Source of the DNA: Podaxis mareebaensis
Taxonomy: Eukaryota; Basidiomycota; Agaricomycetes; Agaricales; Agaricaceae
Reading direction: 5' to 3'
Assembly (NCBI GenBank): GCA_018524725.1
Contig: JAEUWP010000562.1
Location: forward strand, 620,001-684,000
Length of the DNA stretch: 64,000 nt
A program made the translations under genes and the position numbers. Under the pieces are notes generated by a model. The model searched no databases, was not told the origin of the DNA, and saw only the letters and a list, made by a program, of their open reading frames with translations. Shown here in pieces: positions 45,266 through 58,700 of this stretch; position 1 is the first letter of the stretch, and the number at the start of each line of letters is the position of its first letter.

Positions 45266-46752
45266 CTACCGCAATTCAAGGAAGGTCTGGAGATTGAAGG
45301 GCGGTACGACCTGTCGCTGTAACGTTATTGAGTCAGTTATTGACGAAGCAGTACTCGCGTCATACCTGATCGCTCTCTGGTGCTTGCTTCGTTGGTACAG
45401 GCGGCGTTGGCGTCCGCTGAGGCTGGTGCGTGGGCGGTACAGGCGCTCCAGGCCGTGCCTTGATCCTCATCTCGTTCGCCAACGCCCATAACACTGTTGT
45501 ATACCTTGCTACAACTTCGATCTTCGAGGTTGGCGACTGTCCAGTCCGAACTACACGACATCAACATGGCTGCCGCAGTCAACGTGGAAAACTTGCGCAC
45601 CAAGAATAGCTTTATTAATCTGCTCAGCGACAGCCTCGCGCCTCTCCATCGACAAATATCTTGCCAATGGACTATTCTCCGGTTCAGGGTACGCTAACAA
45701 CGCTCCCACGTTGACCAACTCCTCTGCATAAAGCTGCTTTTCCGCCGGGTTGCCTATCTGGTCCAAAAGTGCATAGAGTTTCTGACCTTGTTGGACCAAC
45801 TTGATGACATGCGGGTCATCAGTGACGTCAGCACCATTGCCAGCAGCGGTGTTCGGAGGAGTAAGTTCTTCATCTGTTGTTGTATCCATATCTGCATCGG
45901 CATCCCCATCCGTGTCCATACTATCTTGATCGCTTTCGTCCGAGTCCATGCGTAAATTCCCATCCGGATCCAAGTTGACGGGTTCAGATGATGACGTTGA
46001 CGATTCCGCCATGTCGACTTCGTTCAGAACGATCGAAGGCGACGAGTACATTAGTGGTTTCGTCCGACACAATTCCGTGAACCCAAGGATGCGGAGATTA
46101 AGGAGGAGGTGCCGAGGATCCGTCGTGGTTGGTATTAAATGCTTGCTCGCGTTCATAGCCTCCAGAGCGGATGGGTACGAAGATGACGGGTTCGACTTAG
46201 AGCTGCTTGGAGTAGGAGGTGCGAGAACGGACGGGAAGTGTTCATTCAGGAGCTCGATAGCATCGTCCACATGTCCAGAGAGGATCTTGACTCGAATTTC
46301 TGTGATCACACTACCTATGAATTCCAGCCTAACAATCATAATCTGAAAATAACACACCATTCCGCAGTTCGGCTTCTCTCAGAGTTTCCTTACTCAGCTC
46401 GAGGACATCGCGGTCGGCCAAGACACCCTTCTCCTTCGGTTGTGGGATTTCATCTCCGTCAGCATCCAAGTGCCTTACCGTGCAGTCCTTGGCAAACGCA
46501 ACAGCTGTACGAGTGTAACAATGGTGGCAGAGGTAGTCCATTACCAAGGACCGCTGTAGAATATAATAGAACGATGCCATCATGAATATGTCATATTTCA
46601 CAGAACCCTGCAGGCCAGACGGAAGAACTTGCCAATTGGTAGGGGGTAGGATTCGCGAGGGGGCTTTTGGGCGATTTAGCTTTACTTGATGAAACTGCAT
46701 TGGTAGTTGTGGTTGGAGGGGCTGAAGAGGACTGCGGGGGTACAGGTGGCAT
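45266..46752 (-). CDS. LisH-CTLH-CRA domain protein (RanBP9/10- or Gid8-type)
   Basis: Minus-strand multi-exon gene. The LisH motif SLVMDYLCHHCYTRTAVAFA is followed by ELRNEIRVKILSGHVDDAIELL (CTLH), LLLNLRILGFTELC, an acidic Asp/Ser-rich insert, and the CRA region KLYALLDQIGNPAEKQLYAE ... SPLARYLSMERREAVAEQIN, ending with SKIEVVARYTTVLWALANEM and RQVVPPFNLQTFLELR. This domain set occurs in subunits of the GID/CTLH E3 ubiquitin ligase; no SPRY domain is seen, so it is either a Gid8-like or a SPRY-less RanBPM-like subunit. The first exon is ambiguous: start at 46752 (MPPVPPQSS) with an intron, or 46700. The stop is at 45266-45268. Confidence 0.75.
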
Positions 46753-46961
46753 TACGTCGGTAGTGGTAGAGAGGAAGAGAGAGAGGAGAGGGTGCGGGGA
46801 TAAGTAAGGTGCGTGCTGATGCGTGAGGTCAGGCACAGCTCGGAGTACAGATATGTAAAAAAAGATCGACACCCTTCCTGTCCCACGCAGAACATCAAAC
46901 CGATTTATTCTACACATGAATACAAATGTACTACATACAATATTAATCTTTATCCTTCATT

Positions 46962-48891
46962 TCATCGCCGTTGACTGGCTGACCCCGAAGCCTTGTTCAA
47001 TCGCCGCGACTTGCGCTTCTTCTCCTCCGGCCACTTTCTCACAGAAACCTGAGGTAACACAAATATCCATGAACAAAATATCGCTGCGACCAAATCCCGA
47101 CGTAGTTACCTTGTTATCATCAGTCACCAGTTGGATACCGAGCGCCTTCAGGTGTCCAGTGTAGTGATTATTAACTAGGTACCCAAACGCCATCATCACG
47201 TCTGGTTCCGTCACTTTCGACCAATTCCTTAACCTCAACAGCTCGGCGTAGTATTCGGGAATCTCTTCGAGCTCGTCTTCGTCCGGTTGTAGTAAATCAA
47301 TGCGGTAGTCACCGCAACCAGGACACCGCCATACATGTTGCGTGGATTCCAAAGTCGGCGGCACGCGGCAGTACCATGGTACCCTGGCTGCCAGTCGTTC
47401 ATCATGTTGCGAATCAGTGTCTGATTCCGAGTCTGTTGCGGGAGGTGTAGATCCTTCGCTGAAGTCGCTGTCGTAATGATATTCTACTGATATAGTGCGC
47501 CGACTGCGGGGTTTTTGGGGCTCTGGCTTCTGCTGTTGCTGTGGTGGCAATTTCTTGGCCAGTTGGACAGGTGGCGCAGCTGAAGGTGTAGGCTTGGGCG
47601 TCTAAACAAAATTTAGACAAACAAACGGAGAGAAATCCAAGTGTTCACACTCACCGTTTTCTGAATCTCCTTCCTCTGTTGCCAGGGTATCGGATTAGCA
47701 AGAGCATTTCGCAAACGCCGGTCCCAGTCTTCCCGGGTTCCACCAAACTGGGTCAGGTCAATGACATCCTCTGTGTCGTCATTAGCACTCGTGTCCCGAT
47801 TCCAAGGGATCCCCCACTTCAATCCCTGCGCCCGAGCATTTCGCCTTGCGATCTTTACGTGTTTCACAAATCGAACCCACTGAGATATATCTAAATATCG
47901 TGCGTTTGGGGAGGAAGAGGCGATTTGGTCAGCTAATATCCACTCGGCCTGTCGTGCAAATATCTCTCGAATTTCGGCTTTATGCACATGTCGCGAGTGC
48001 CGTGGTTTCTTGAGCTTTAAATCGCCTTTACTTTGGTCACCTGTGGGATGATATATGATTCGAAAGTACCTATCCATGGGAACGACCTGTGCGAGGTATT
48101 GGTTGACCAGCCAGTCGATGTTGCGGTCCTGTATTGGTGTATCGGAGCCGTCAATGAGTTCGTGAATAAGGCGACGGAGACAATATCGCTCGAGGAAGTT
48201 GCGACTGAGCTTATAAGTCCCAGGGTCAAGGTTTTGGATGCAAAACGAGCGGTTCCTGAAGCATGGATTTTGAGGAGGATGGTATATCAAATAATTTGCT
48301 CCACTTACTGATCTGCAGCGCGTAGTACCAACGACTTAGGATCGTCATCAACTATAAAATTCATCAGTTTTTATTCCTTGCTCCAGAACGAAACTACGAA
48401 CGTGTCATGTATGCCGCGCTCAAAATCTTGTCGAATTTCAACCAGACCGAAATCTTCGATCCACTGTTCACCCCATCCCCGTAAATCGTCTCCAACGTCA
48501 ATTGACTCGGCTTCCTAGCCACCTTTTTTGCATTATCTCTCTCTCTTAGATCATACTGCAACCATTCTCTCCCAGTCTCTGACAACCAGTCCAACCTATC
48601 AATAACGAGGACGCCTATGACTTGAACACCCTTCCTAACAATCCTGTTCGTTGGTGATGCCTCTAAAAGAAACTCCGTTTCGTCCAGGCTGGCACTTCGG
48701 TGAGATACTGAGACGGGAGATTGGAAGGGTAGTGTGGTATTTTACCCGATATAGTTGCCCCCGCATTTCATATAGACCGAAGTGAGTATTGGCCGGGTTA
48801 TAGGACCGCCTTTCCGAGGCCAGTTGGGGTTGAGTATTCGATAGTCTGGGTACGGACCAAATGGGTCCTCGAGAAGCTCCTTGATTGACAT
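46962..48891 (-). CDS. Uncharacterised fungal protein with a CxxC motif
   Basis: Exons can be chained on the minus strand from ATG 48889-48891 (MSIKELLEDPFGPYPDYRIL) to the stop at 46962. Joins include YIG|LDETEFLLEASPTNR, MT|LDDDPKSLVLRAADQ and TDDNK|VSVRKWPEEKKRK. The protein has a helical middle (FLERYCLRRLIHELIDGSDT; REIFARQAEWILADQI), a Pro/Gln-rich linker, an acidic segment, and near the C-terminus HVWRCPGCGDYRIDLL, a single CxxC that could be half of a zinc site, followed by PDVMMAFGYLVNNHYTGHL and a basic tail. I recognise no named family or catalytic motif. It is head to head with GPI14, 115 bp apart. Coding status is strong because splicing keeps a long coherent frame. Confidence 0.75.
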
Positions 48892-49006
48892 GGTAGTGGT
48901 GGTAGTATGGGTCCAAGTATTTAGGTGCTACTGTGTGTGATGGAACTTTCGATTCTGATTGTGATCCGTCCCACGTGGACCTGCTTTCCTCCTCCATGTT
49001 GCGACC
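48892..49006. promoter_or_regulatory. 115-bp divergent promoter, unknown CxxC gene / GPI14
   Basis: The two start codons face away from each other with 115 bp between them. No clear TATA box or known element is seen. Confidence 0.4.
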
Positions 49007-50467
49007 ATGGCAATTTCTATACCGTCGTTCAAAACCGTACTCTTCGCAAGTATCGGCCTCCGTATAGCTTTGATTCTGTATAGTGAATGGCATGACGCGA
49101 GGTCTCTCGTCAAGTACACCGATGTCGACTACCGTGTCTTTACAGACGCTGCCCGTTTCGTTCTCCAGCCTACCATGAACAACAAGGCTCAAGGACCGTT
49201 ATCACAGTGGTCTAGATACAACATACCCATAGGAGAGTAAGTCGAAGTGTTTTATGATCTGTTATATGAGGCTAATGATAGTAGTCCATATACCAGAGAT
49301 ACATACCGCTACACACCGCTCCTCGCTCTCTTGCTCACGCCCAACATCTTTCTCCACCCCTCTTTCGGAAAATACCTCTTTGCAGCATGTGATATCATTA
49401 ACGGTCTCATCATCTACAACACCCTTTCACAGCACATCCTCCCCACCTCACTCAGAAATAAGGACTCAAAGGAAATCTCGGCCGCTGGGACAAAAGCAAA
49501 AGCAACACTCTACACTGCAATCCACGTCCTCAACCCGATGGTATTCTCTATCTCAACCCGTGGATCTTCCGAATCTATCCTCTCGCTCTTCGTACTGGTC
49601 ACCCTACATGCTCTCCTCAACCAACGTTGGACAACCGCTGCTATCTTCCTAGGTCTAAGCACCCATTGGAAAATATACCCGGTCATATACGGCATAAGCT
49701 GCATATGCTTAATTGGTTCTCTCGGCCCATACAACAAACGCGGAGGTGCACTGCTCGATTGGTCAAGGACACTCGTAAATCCACGAACGATCAAGTTCAC
49801 CCTCGTTAGCGCAGGCACATTTATCCTCTTAGGAGGCCTATGCTACGCAATGTTCGTACTCCTTCTCTCATCCAAACAAAGACGCTAACGTTTATCCCAC
49901 AGCTGGGGCTATCCATTTCTCTACGAATCATACCTCTACCACCTCCACCGACTCGACCACCGCCACAACTTCTCACCATACTTCTACCTCACCTACCTCA
50001 CCTATCCTTCTCCCACCCCACCCACTCCCACCCCCTCCGCCTCCAACACTTCCAACATCTGGACCATAACCAACACCATCCTCACCTCCCCACTCACCAG
50101 CTTCCTCCCTCAACTCCTCCTCTCATTCGGTACCGGCCTCTTCGGTTCCACCAAACCCAACCTTATCTTCTCCTGGTTCATCCAAACCTCATGTTTCGTG
50201 ATATTCAACAAAGTCTGCACATCACAATACTTCCTTTGGTACCTCCTCCTTCTCCCACTCCTCCTTCCAAACCTGCACATGTCACGTACAAAAGCCATTT
50301 TGTGCGTAGTTGTGTGGGTAGGCACGCAGGCGCTATGGCTAAGCGAGGCGTACAACCTCGAGTTCCTTGGTTGGGATGTGTTCTTGAGTCTATGGTTCCG
50401 TGGGCTAACTTATGTTGTCGGGAATTGCTGGGTTTTGGTAACCATAATGGAGTCATACAAACCATAA
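49007..50467 (+). CDS. GPI14: GPI mannosyltransferase 1 (PIG-M/Gpi14), 3 exons
   Basis: Exons 49007-49236, 49282-49851 and 49903-50467 join to 454 residues. The luminal DXD-type motif lies in KYTDVDYRVFTDAARFV, just after the first membrane helix, as in GT50 family enzymes. Further hallmarks are SPYTRDTYRYTPLLA, NPMVFSISTRGSSESIL, LSTHWKIYPVIYG, YAIWGYPFLYESYLYHL followed by RLDHRHNFSPYFY, and QTSCFVIFNKVCTSQYFLWY. About ten membrane helices are evident. It adds the first alpha-1,4-mannose to the GPI precursor in the ER lumen, using dolichol-phosphate mannose. All motifs are intact. Confidence 0.95.
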
Positions 50468-50750
50468 TATACTTATAGCCCGTTTACACTCATATCTCTC
50501 GTTCCGAACGCCATACCGCAAGAGTATAGAGCATGTGTATCACCGGATCCTGATATCATATTGGGGTAGGTATGTACTTGTACACATTAGAAAAAAGGAT
50601 TGGCAGCGTCTGGGGTACCATGCAAAAGACCAAATCCAGGTCAACAGCAATGACAGATAACAGCAAACTGTAAGCTAACTAGAAGGAGCAAAGCAAAGCA
50701 GGAAAAGAATAAACCAAAACAAACACGTCTCCAGGAAATTGACTTGAGAA

Positions 50751-52834
50751 TCAGTCACTGACTGACCTCGCAATTTGGGTAGTCCGTCCCCTTGTCACGG
50801 CATCACTTCCTGTGATAAGACTGCTATCCGCACCGCTCGTATGTGGCGTGTATAAGTGGGGATGAGATAGGGAATGGGAATGATGATGGTGAAGACGGTG
50901 CCCAGCCAGAGCATCTCCGGCAAGTAAACCTGCGCGTTCTTCCTCCACCTCCACACCAGCCTCCACGATCGCAGTATTGCTCCTACTTCTAGCATGTCGC
51001 CTCTTGTATTTAGGCTTATAGATGAATGATTGAGTAACGATTGTTACGTCGAACATGAGCGTTCCGCCGCTTCCAAGGAGATATCTTGGGAAAAGGCCTA
51101 ATCAATCACTGAATGAAATGTGGAGTGGAGAACTCACGGAATACTCTCTTTCAAGAATTCGGTAGATTTAGGTTGTGGGAGTTGAAGATTCGGGGAGGAG
51201 AGGATTGAAGCGACGTAGAAGACATTTCCCAGAAACGCGAATACGAAAAGATACATCGACAAACCCTAATGTTGATTTCATTTATCATTCAATTCATTTG
51301 GACTCGGGTAAAGAAGAGACCCACCTCCACGGACTTTCTAACAAACTAGAGGCGAAAGAATCGTCATTATCGGTAAAACGATAGCATGAATACAACACTT
51401 ACGTTCTTCCAGATCTGGGGTAACCGGGATGTAAGATAAAGAGTGGTGCAAAGCCAAGCAAAAATGCGACCAAGAATGCGCTCGGCTGAAGGATTGCTTG
51501 AATGGGGTTCATCAGGCGGGGGCGCGGGGTCTGTGGGGGGTGGATCCTGGTCCTCAAAAGTTAAAGGCATTTCTAGAACGACATCGGGTACATTGGAAGG
51601 TTTCGTCGCCGGCAGAGTTGTCGTAACAGCAACTGGGATATGCGTGCTGCTTATCGGGCCTCTCATGTTCAATGGTGAAAGCACCCTTCCAACATTCGTC
51701 GAACCCTTGATAGGCATACCTCGCCGACTCCCCACAAGGGTTCCAACGCCAAACAACGTCCATGCACCCAAAAATACCATCGTCGCGCTCTTCTTTCCTG
51801 CCCTAGAGTTCCTCCGATTCGCAATGGTTGAGCTCGACGATAGCGCCTCCGGCGCGACGACCGCTTCTGGATCTCCAGGAAGCCCCTCTACACTTCCGCC
51901 TAATGATCTTCCCCCCCTTGCACCATCCACATTGACACTGGGAAGCGAGACGAATGAAGCCTGGATAGCCGATAACCGACCCGTACTTCCAGCACGTGTT
52001 CCATGTCTTTCAACACTCCATGAAACGCGCTTCCTCCCAATATCCCTTCCACCCTCCGAATGAAAACTATCAACCAGCGCAGCTACGTCAGCTTCATCAA
52101 ATTCTATATCCCCATCGCCGTGAGTTTCGCGAACTAAGGGGATGTGTGACGTGAGGCTTCCCGAACCGCCTTGTTTGAGGTGAAGATCCGATTCGTGTCG
52201 GCTGTGGCCTGCCGTTTCGCCGTCCTGCTGAGCAGCGAGGGCGGCTGCGGCCGCTACATTGGCAGCGACGGCTGAGAGTGTTCGATATCGTGTTGTGCTT
52301 CTATCGACGGAGAGTTTACGGGTGCCTGGGGCGGAGGAGGTTGCACGGTGGGAGTATGATGTCGTTGCGGCAACTGCTGGAAGCTTAGTGGGCGTCTGGT
52401 AGTAGAAGTATTGAATGACGAGGACGAGATCTATGCAGACAAAATACGTTGCAAGCCATCGCTGTATAATATTCGGTCGGTTAGTTAGAATTGAGGTCAG
52501 GAGAGAAGCAGAACGGAACTTGAAAGGGAAGCTGGTGGGTAAGGATGCAGCCTACGAGATTGGAGAAGTCACCTGGAGGGTTTTAGATGAGTGATCGGGC
52601 ATGGTTGGGGGAGAGAGGAGAAAAAAAGACGCACCGAGGAACCAATTAGCAAGGAAGGGCAAGGCGAGGCCCTCGCAGGACTGCCTGCGGATGTTCTCGA
52701 GGACCTGACTGATGAATAATGACTATAGACTAGTCAACCAAGACAGTAGAAAGAACATACGGAAACTGGGCGCCGAGCCAGCAGGCGATTGAAGTGTAGC
52801 CCAGGAGGTCACTGAAGATGGCAGAGCCAGGCAT
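50751..52834 (-). CDS. PQ-loop membrane protein, Ypq1/PQLC2-like, multi-exon
   Basis: Minus-strand exons run from ATG 52832-52834 (MPGSAIFSDLLGYTSIACWL) to the stop at 50751. The first PQ-loop reads LGAQFPQVLENIRRQSCEG followed by LALPFLANWFLGDFSNLVGC; the second reads YLTSRLPQIWKNFVRKSVEG followed by LSMYLFVFAFLGNVFYVAS. The two are separated by a long hydrophilic loop of roughly 250 residues, Ser/Ala-rich. Seven membrane segments fit the family. Yeast Ypq1-3 and animal PQLC2 export cationic amino acids from the vacuole or lysosome, so a vacuolar basic amino-acid transporter is the likely role. The C-terminal tail contains a His-rich stretch (HRLHHHHSHS). Family assignment is firm; substrate inferred. 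Confidence 0.88.
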
Positions 52835-54272
52835 GGGGGTGGGAGGAAGGGAGAGGCCAAGCAAACGGGCTTATCATTCGTCAGGAATTCACGCCAATAC
52901 AGTAATCGCTTCCCCCGCTGTACTCGTCCGTTTCGGCTTTCCGGTGGACAGCTTCACACCTTTAACTTACTACTCAAACAGATATGACACGTACTCTACT
53001 GTTACCTTCTTCGGTCTTTGCTCCGGCGCATACTCAGGGAATGACATCGCCAACAACCCAGTCCCCTTCGATGCCTTGATGCTTGTCATCAATTCACCTG
53101 TCAATATGTTTATTCTCGAGTGATTTTCCAGGGGTCAGATGGGTGGTAAAGCGCCAACTGCGAGCTTCTCGAGACTTGCCGAATCTCCGCTCGCGGATCG
53201 CGTGGCCGTTCTTCCCATTCTCCGGTGGCATTTTGCTCTCTCTGATCCCGCCAAGCGGGCGTTGTGGCAGGTGGATGTGGGCATCCTCCTCCAGCACAGG
53301 TTACTCGCTGTTACTCGAACATGGCTGTCATGGTGTTTGATGCGGCGTTTCATTCCGCGAGACATTGAATTCCTCTTCCCTCAATGCGAGATGTCAAGAA
53401 TAGCGCTCAACGATCAGCAGTGTGCCTTTAGGGCATTTTTGCCCCCCATCTCTATTTGACGCGCACACCGAATGCCTTGTCAAGAGAACCGTCTAGAGTA
53501 CACAGACGACTCATAGACCAGATAAACATATCACACTAGGGGTGGTATCATTACGAAGTCGATCGCCCTTGCACTTGTCCGAATATCGTCGCTGCACCCT
53601 GCTATATATACCCCCACCTCCCAAATCAAGGCTTTCGGCTGGAACTAGCAGTGACGTTGACAAGGCCATTTTGGGTTGCGAGGATCACTCGAGCACCGTG
53701 AGCTATGTATAAGTTGAGACCTCTGCTTGTGAGCACGTGAGCAAGCACGGACTTAGGCAGAAGTAGCGGTACCACCATCATGGCTTCGGCTTGCAGCACA
53801 GTCGAGCATACTGCATATCGTGAGTGTTGGGCATAATCAGTGACTCTTGGATTCTCTTTTACTCCTTCGCCCGCTCTGAATCTCCATGAGACCGCGTTGG
53901 TATTGTCTCTTTGTGTTCTGCTGTTGTTAATTACAATGACCAATGCACGCCAATCGGCGACTGAGCACTGAGTACTAGGACCTTCATGCGATGGCAAAGG
54001 TTCCGCAGATAATCCACTGGAGAAGATCTCGCACACGCCTCTCCCGAGCCCTCGTCCAGCCCACCGTCACACCCCAAACTCCCTAACCCTGCAGGGACTG
54101 CCACACACATCAAGGCTAGATCTTTCCCACGTACATTTGTAGGTCCACGTTTGTCAGCCAAGCCTCCACAGTCCAGATCAACATAATCAACATAATCACT
54201 CAATCACGTGCAGCACCACAATTCACACATACCATCACCCTCCTAATCCCCAACCTCCTCCAACTCCTAGCC
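52835..54272. other. 1.4-kb spacer without a supported gene
   Basis: Several short open frames exist on both strands (for example 53139-53459 plus, 53626-54036 minus), but none shows a recognised domain, convincing splice structure or coherent codon use. No repeat was identified by eye. The last ~250 bp, C/A-rich, are probably the LIN1 promoter and 5' UTR. Confidence 0.5.
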
Positions 54273-55581
54273 ATGTCCACACCACAAGGCAAAAAGCGTT
54301 CCGCGACAACAACAGACTCCTCTCGCGACTCCAGCTATCCTTCTACTCCCACCCTCCCACAACACACCGCCAAAAAGACTCGCTTTGTAGATCCAGACGA
54401 CGACCCAACAAACTTTGCCGAACAGGTCGAATCCGCACTCGAAGCCCCCGCACGTAAACGCGCAGTCAAAACCGAAGGCTACGAATCCGACTCGAGCGAT
54501 GACGGTGAAGGTGTCGTGTACTCTCGTCGGAAAGATGGCGCTGGCGGGGATGAGTTGGGTGGAGACGAGGATGATATGTTCGCTGCTGCAGAAAATGTTA
54601 CACCGAGTGGCACAGGTGGTACAGGTCTAGGTGGGGGAAAGAAGAAAGAAGAAAAGTATATGAGACTGGGTGATATTGAGGGTCAGGAGTTTGGTGGTGC
54701 CTCTGGGGATGAGGATAAATCGGACGAGGAGGACGAGGATGAGCCGGAAGATGAAGATGATGCGGAGAGGAGGAAGAAGGCGGGCATGGGCTATGAACTG
54801 TCATCTTTCAACATGCGCGAAGAGATGGAGGAAGGGAAGTTCACTGCTGATGGGATGTACGTTCGGACATACGATCCTCATGGCGTACACGATCGGTGGA
54901 TGGAGGGACTCAGCGAGAAGGAGATCAAGTTGGCCCGGAAGAGGAAGAAACAGCAGGAGAAGATACAGAAACAAAAACAAGAGGAGGAAGAGCGCGAGCT
55001 GAGGGAAAGCGGGGGGAAGGAAGCGATGGAGAAACAACTTCTCCCATATCTTAAGAAAGGCGAAACAGTGCTCGAAGCCCTACAACGTCTAGGAGCACAA
55101 GCGAAGAAGAAACAAACCAAAGCCAAAAAGTGCGTCTTCCCTTTGCTCCTTCATATCATTAATATACCAATACGCCGCACCTCGCAGAAATTCAAAACTG
55201 CCATCAGACGCAATGGCAGTAGACACATCCAACAATAACAAACCATCGTCACCAACCGATATCGAACTAATTACCCACCTCGCATCCAATCTCATGTCCT
55301 TTGGCGACACAGATGTCTACTCCAAAACGTACGAAGAACTCGTGCGTGATGTCCGCCGCTCTGGTATCGTCGACCAAAGCTGGGAACCACCCTCTGCCGA
55401 TGTCAAGTTCGAGTATAAATGGAACATCCCAGGTGCAGATGACTCACAAACATTTGGTCCGTTCTCAGAGGAAGAGATGCAGTCATGGTTCAAAGCGTCG
55501 TATTTCGGACCCTCGGGTGAAAAAGTCAAGGTACGGCCTGTTGGTGGCGAGTGGGCGGACTGGGATCATATCCTTGGATGA
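54273..55581 (+). CDS. LIN1: LIN1/CD2BP2-like U5 snRNP GYF-domain protein, 2 exons
   Basis: Exons 54273-55129 and 55188-55581 join to 416 residues. The N-terminal half is acidic and Lys/Ser-rich with KKTRFVDPDDD, GYESDSSDDGEG and the diagnostic YELSSFNMREEMEEGKFTAD followed by GMYVRTYDPHGVHDRWMEG, a block conserved from Lin1 to human CD2BP2. A Glu/Lys coiled-coil follows. The C-terminal GYF domain contains FEYKWNIPGADDSQTFGPFS, EEMQSWFKASYFGPSGEKV and VRPVGGEWADWDHI. CD2BP2/Lin1 associates with Prp6 in the U5 or tri-snRNP. Complete and intact. Confidence 0.92.
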
Positions 55582-55761
55582 AAAAAATCTCCTTTCCCTC
55601 CATTCCCCTTCATTCCGTTACCTTGGATTAACGTTCATGTATAATGTATTGGTATTTGTACAATGTATTTATAATGCAATGCATGGAATGGTAGTAGTCC
55701 TTTGAAACAACCCTTGTATAAATACAGCACAAAGCAACGGCAGAAGGAATGCGAGTGAGAT

Positions 55762-58700
55762 CTAGTGACTGATGTACTGGAAGACGAAAGAAACTTCTGG
55801 CAAGCCAACTTCGGCGCGCAATAAGTCATCATGGTTATTCTTCAACTCGGAGTTTGTGAAATGGTTCCATCTGTCAGGCTATCAGCCTCAGTGACGGACC
55901 GTACAGGAGGACATCACTTACGTGCTAGCATCACCATAAAGCAAGGCGGGCGACTTGACCATCTGCTTCCCGTCCTTACACCGTTTACACTTGAACGTTT
56001 CATGTGTGTCGCAAAGAGTCTTCTCGTTGAACGTGAACAGTTGTCGAAGAGCATCCAACGAAAAGTGACGTTCGGTATCTTCTTTCTCGTCCACCACAGC
56101 AGAGGACAATGCCTGTTTGTTAGCTTGACGTTGGAAGATTTTCTCCTCGATGGTGCCGGTGGATATGAATCGGTATACAAAGCCTTGGAAGATTGTCAAC
56201 AAGGACACTAACTTGAGAGACAACAAAACTCACACTCTTTCTTCTGGCCATCACGCCATACACGAGCGAGTGCTTGTTGATCCGCGGCAGGATTCCAATC
56301 TATAGAGCACGTCAATGACTCAGAAAAAAGTGGTGAGCTGTTCACAGACCAGGGTCGAAAAGGATAAGTCGATTGGCGCCAATAAGGTTAATGCCGCATC
56401 CGCCAGCTTTACTACTCAGCAAGAAAATGAACTCTTTGCCATTAGGATCATTGAACTGGTCCACTAGCTTCTGGCGTTTGGTGATTGACATCGTCCCGTC
56501 AAGACGGAAAAATCCATATCTAAGTCGAGATCAGCAATAGACATCAGAATGTGTCGATAGTGACTCACTTCTTATTGCGACAGAGCCTCTCAAACAGGTC
56601 AAGAGTTTGGGTATAGTTGCTGATCAGTACAATCTTATCATTTGTCTGCGTTCGTATTTGATGTAGGAACCTGATACCAATCCGTCAACCACTCAGTGAA
56701 TAATATAGAGTGGATCTACCTTTCTAAAACGATAAACTTTCCACTCCATTCAGACCTAATGGCGGGGTTTCTATCGCTGCCTCTTCCCCCTCCACCCCCC
56801 TTTGCGGCACGATAGTCTGGGGGGAGCAGGCTTTCTGACCCTTTTAGGTCTTCCGGAAGATTAAGAAGATCGGGGTGATTGCATAGTTTCTTAAGGATAT
56901 TTATGGCTTTAAGAGGCTGAGATTCCGTTCCGCGAAGTAATGCCTTGATTTCTGGAGAAGTTATGAATAGGCGGTATAATGAGAGCTGGAATTCCGATAG
57001 ATGACAGAAAACGACATGTTCGTATTTGACGGGCACTAACGGGTCTCAGGTCAGGGTATGTACGGTTTTGCGCCGGGAGGTGACGTACAGTATTTCGACA
57101 GTAGATCGTTGGTTCGGCGGATGATGAATTTCATCACAAGGGAACCTAGTTCTTTGAGTTTCTTCTCGCTCTCGGCTTTAATTTCGTCGCTTGCCAGAGC
57201 GTCGCGACCACGAATGATAGCGTTCTCGAAGTTCTTGCGGAAGTCGTTCTTGGAACCCAAGAAATCGGGGTTGGCAAAGTTCAAGAGAGAAAAGTATTCC
57301 GAAAGGTCATTCTGGGGAATAGATTACTACACATTTCCGCCGCATCATGGAGTTCGTACCTGGATGGGGGTACCAGTCAAGATGACACGCCGTTTGACAT
57401 CCAAACTATTCAAAGCCTGGAAAGTTTGGGATTCTGTTGCCATCGTTAGCCTAGTGTTGTAACACCCTACCGGGGTTCATGACATACCTGAATTCTTCAG
57501 ACGGTGGCCCTCATCACAGAGGAGCAGCCCAATACTGCAGTTAGCAAGATACACCGTTAGGGTACGCAGAGTCTCATAAGAAACAATCATGACTACCAAG
57601 AACAATCAATCTTTCATGAAAATTAATGATCGTTTGGGTCATACCTGGTTGGGTAACGTTTCTACCGGAAGCAGAGACCCACCGCTGAACCTTTGGTAGC
57701 ATTTCTGCCTTTCCACCTTTGCCATCGATTGCCAATGGTGTAAGAGTATCTTTGCCCAGCCACTTTACTAGTCCGGAAGGTGAGTTAAGGGTGAAAGCCA
57801 GTGCGAATCAAAGCTCACCAAGCTCATTAGCCCAGTTCTTGACCAAGCTGGACGGACATGCAATGATGCATTTCTCAATCGTAGGCTTGCTTGCATGGGG
57901 CGACTGCCTCAGCAACGTCCACATCAGTGTAATACACTGTAACGTCTTCCCAAGGCCCATTTCATCAGCCATGATACAGCCATATTGGTTCTCCACCACC
58001 ATGCCAGTAGTGCATTTGTACAGGAACTAAGTGTGTCAGGATCTCCTTTAACTGGATCACACAAAAACTCACTTTGACTCCCTCAATCTGATGTGGTCGT
58101 AGAACTTTGGACAGTCGAGGATCAATGACCACAGGCACTTTAGGCACCTTTTCCTTCTTTTCACCGTCCTCTCCAAGTAACTTCCGCAAGCTTTTGTGGG
58201 GATTATACATCCCAGCCGTCTTAGCCTTCGCTTCTTCTTCGGCCCTCATCTTCGCCTCCTCCGCCTCCCTCTGCTTCCTCTCCTCATCGGTTTCGCGATT
58301 ATCAATGGTAGGATCGAACAATACAATAGCGTGATCCTCCATCGGATCATGCAAAGGTCTTGGAATGACTTTAGCTTGTGGCCGGATCCCCAATGACACA
58401 TTTGACAGCATAGGTGTAACGAGCGACCCATCCTTGCTCTTCATAGAAGGCAACGAAAATCGACGATGGACGACCTGGTCGAAGGGTGTAGGCTTGAAAA
58501 CTGGATATTGCTTCTGTCTTGCAAGTAGCTCGTCCTCATTAAGGTAGTTCCCATCTTTGTTATCCTTCTTTTTCTTCTTCTTAGAGCCACCTGCGTCTGA
58601 ATCTGAGTCATCATCTCCTTGTTGACCCGCATAGGATACTCGTTTCCGTTTTCGTTGTGGCTGGACCCGCTCCAAGGACTTCGCCAGTTTTGGGGGTTTG

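Noticed and set aside
45294..45603. Open frames on both strands at the 3' end of the LisH-CTLH gene
   Set aside because: Correct splicing (RTGQSPTSKIEVVARYTTVLW) shows this is the end of that gene; the other frames are shadows.
53139..53459. 106-codon plus-strand ORF in the 1.4-kb spacer
   Set aside because: No recognisable domain, the opposite strand is open too, and no splice partner was found.
53626..54036. 136-codon minus-strand ORF in the same spacer
   Set aside because: Low protein character and no conserved motif; not supported as a gene.
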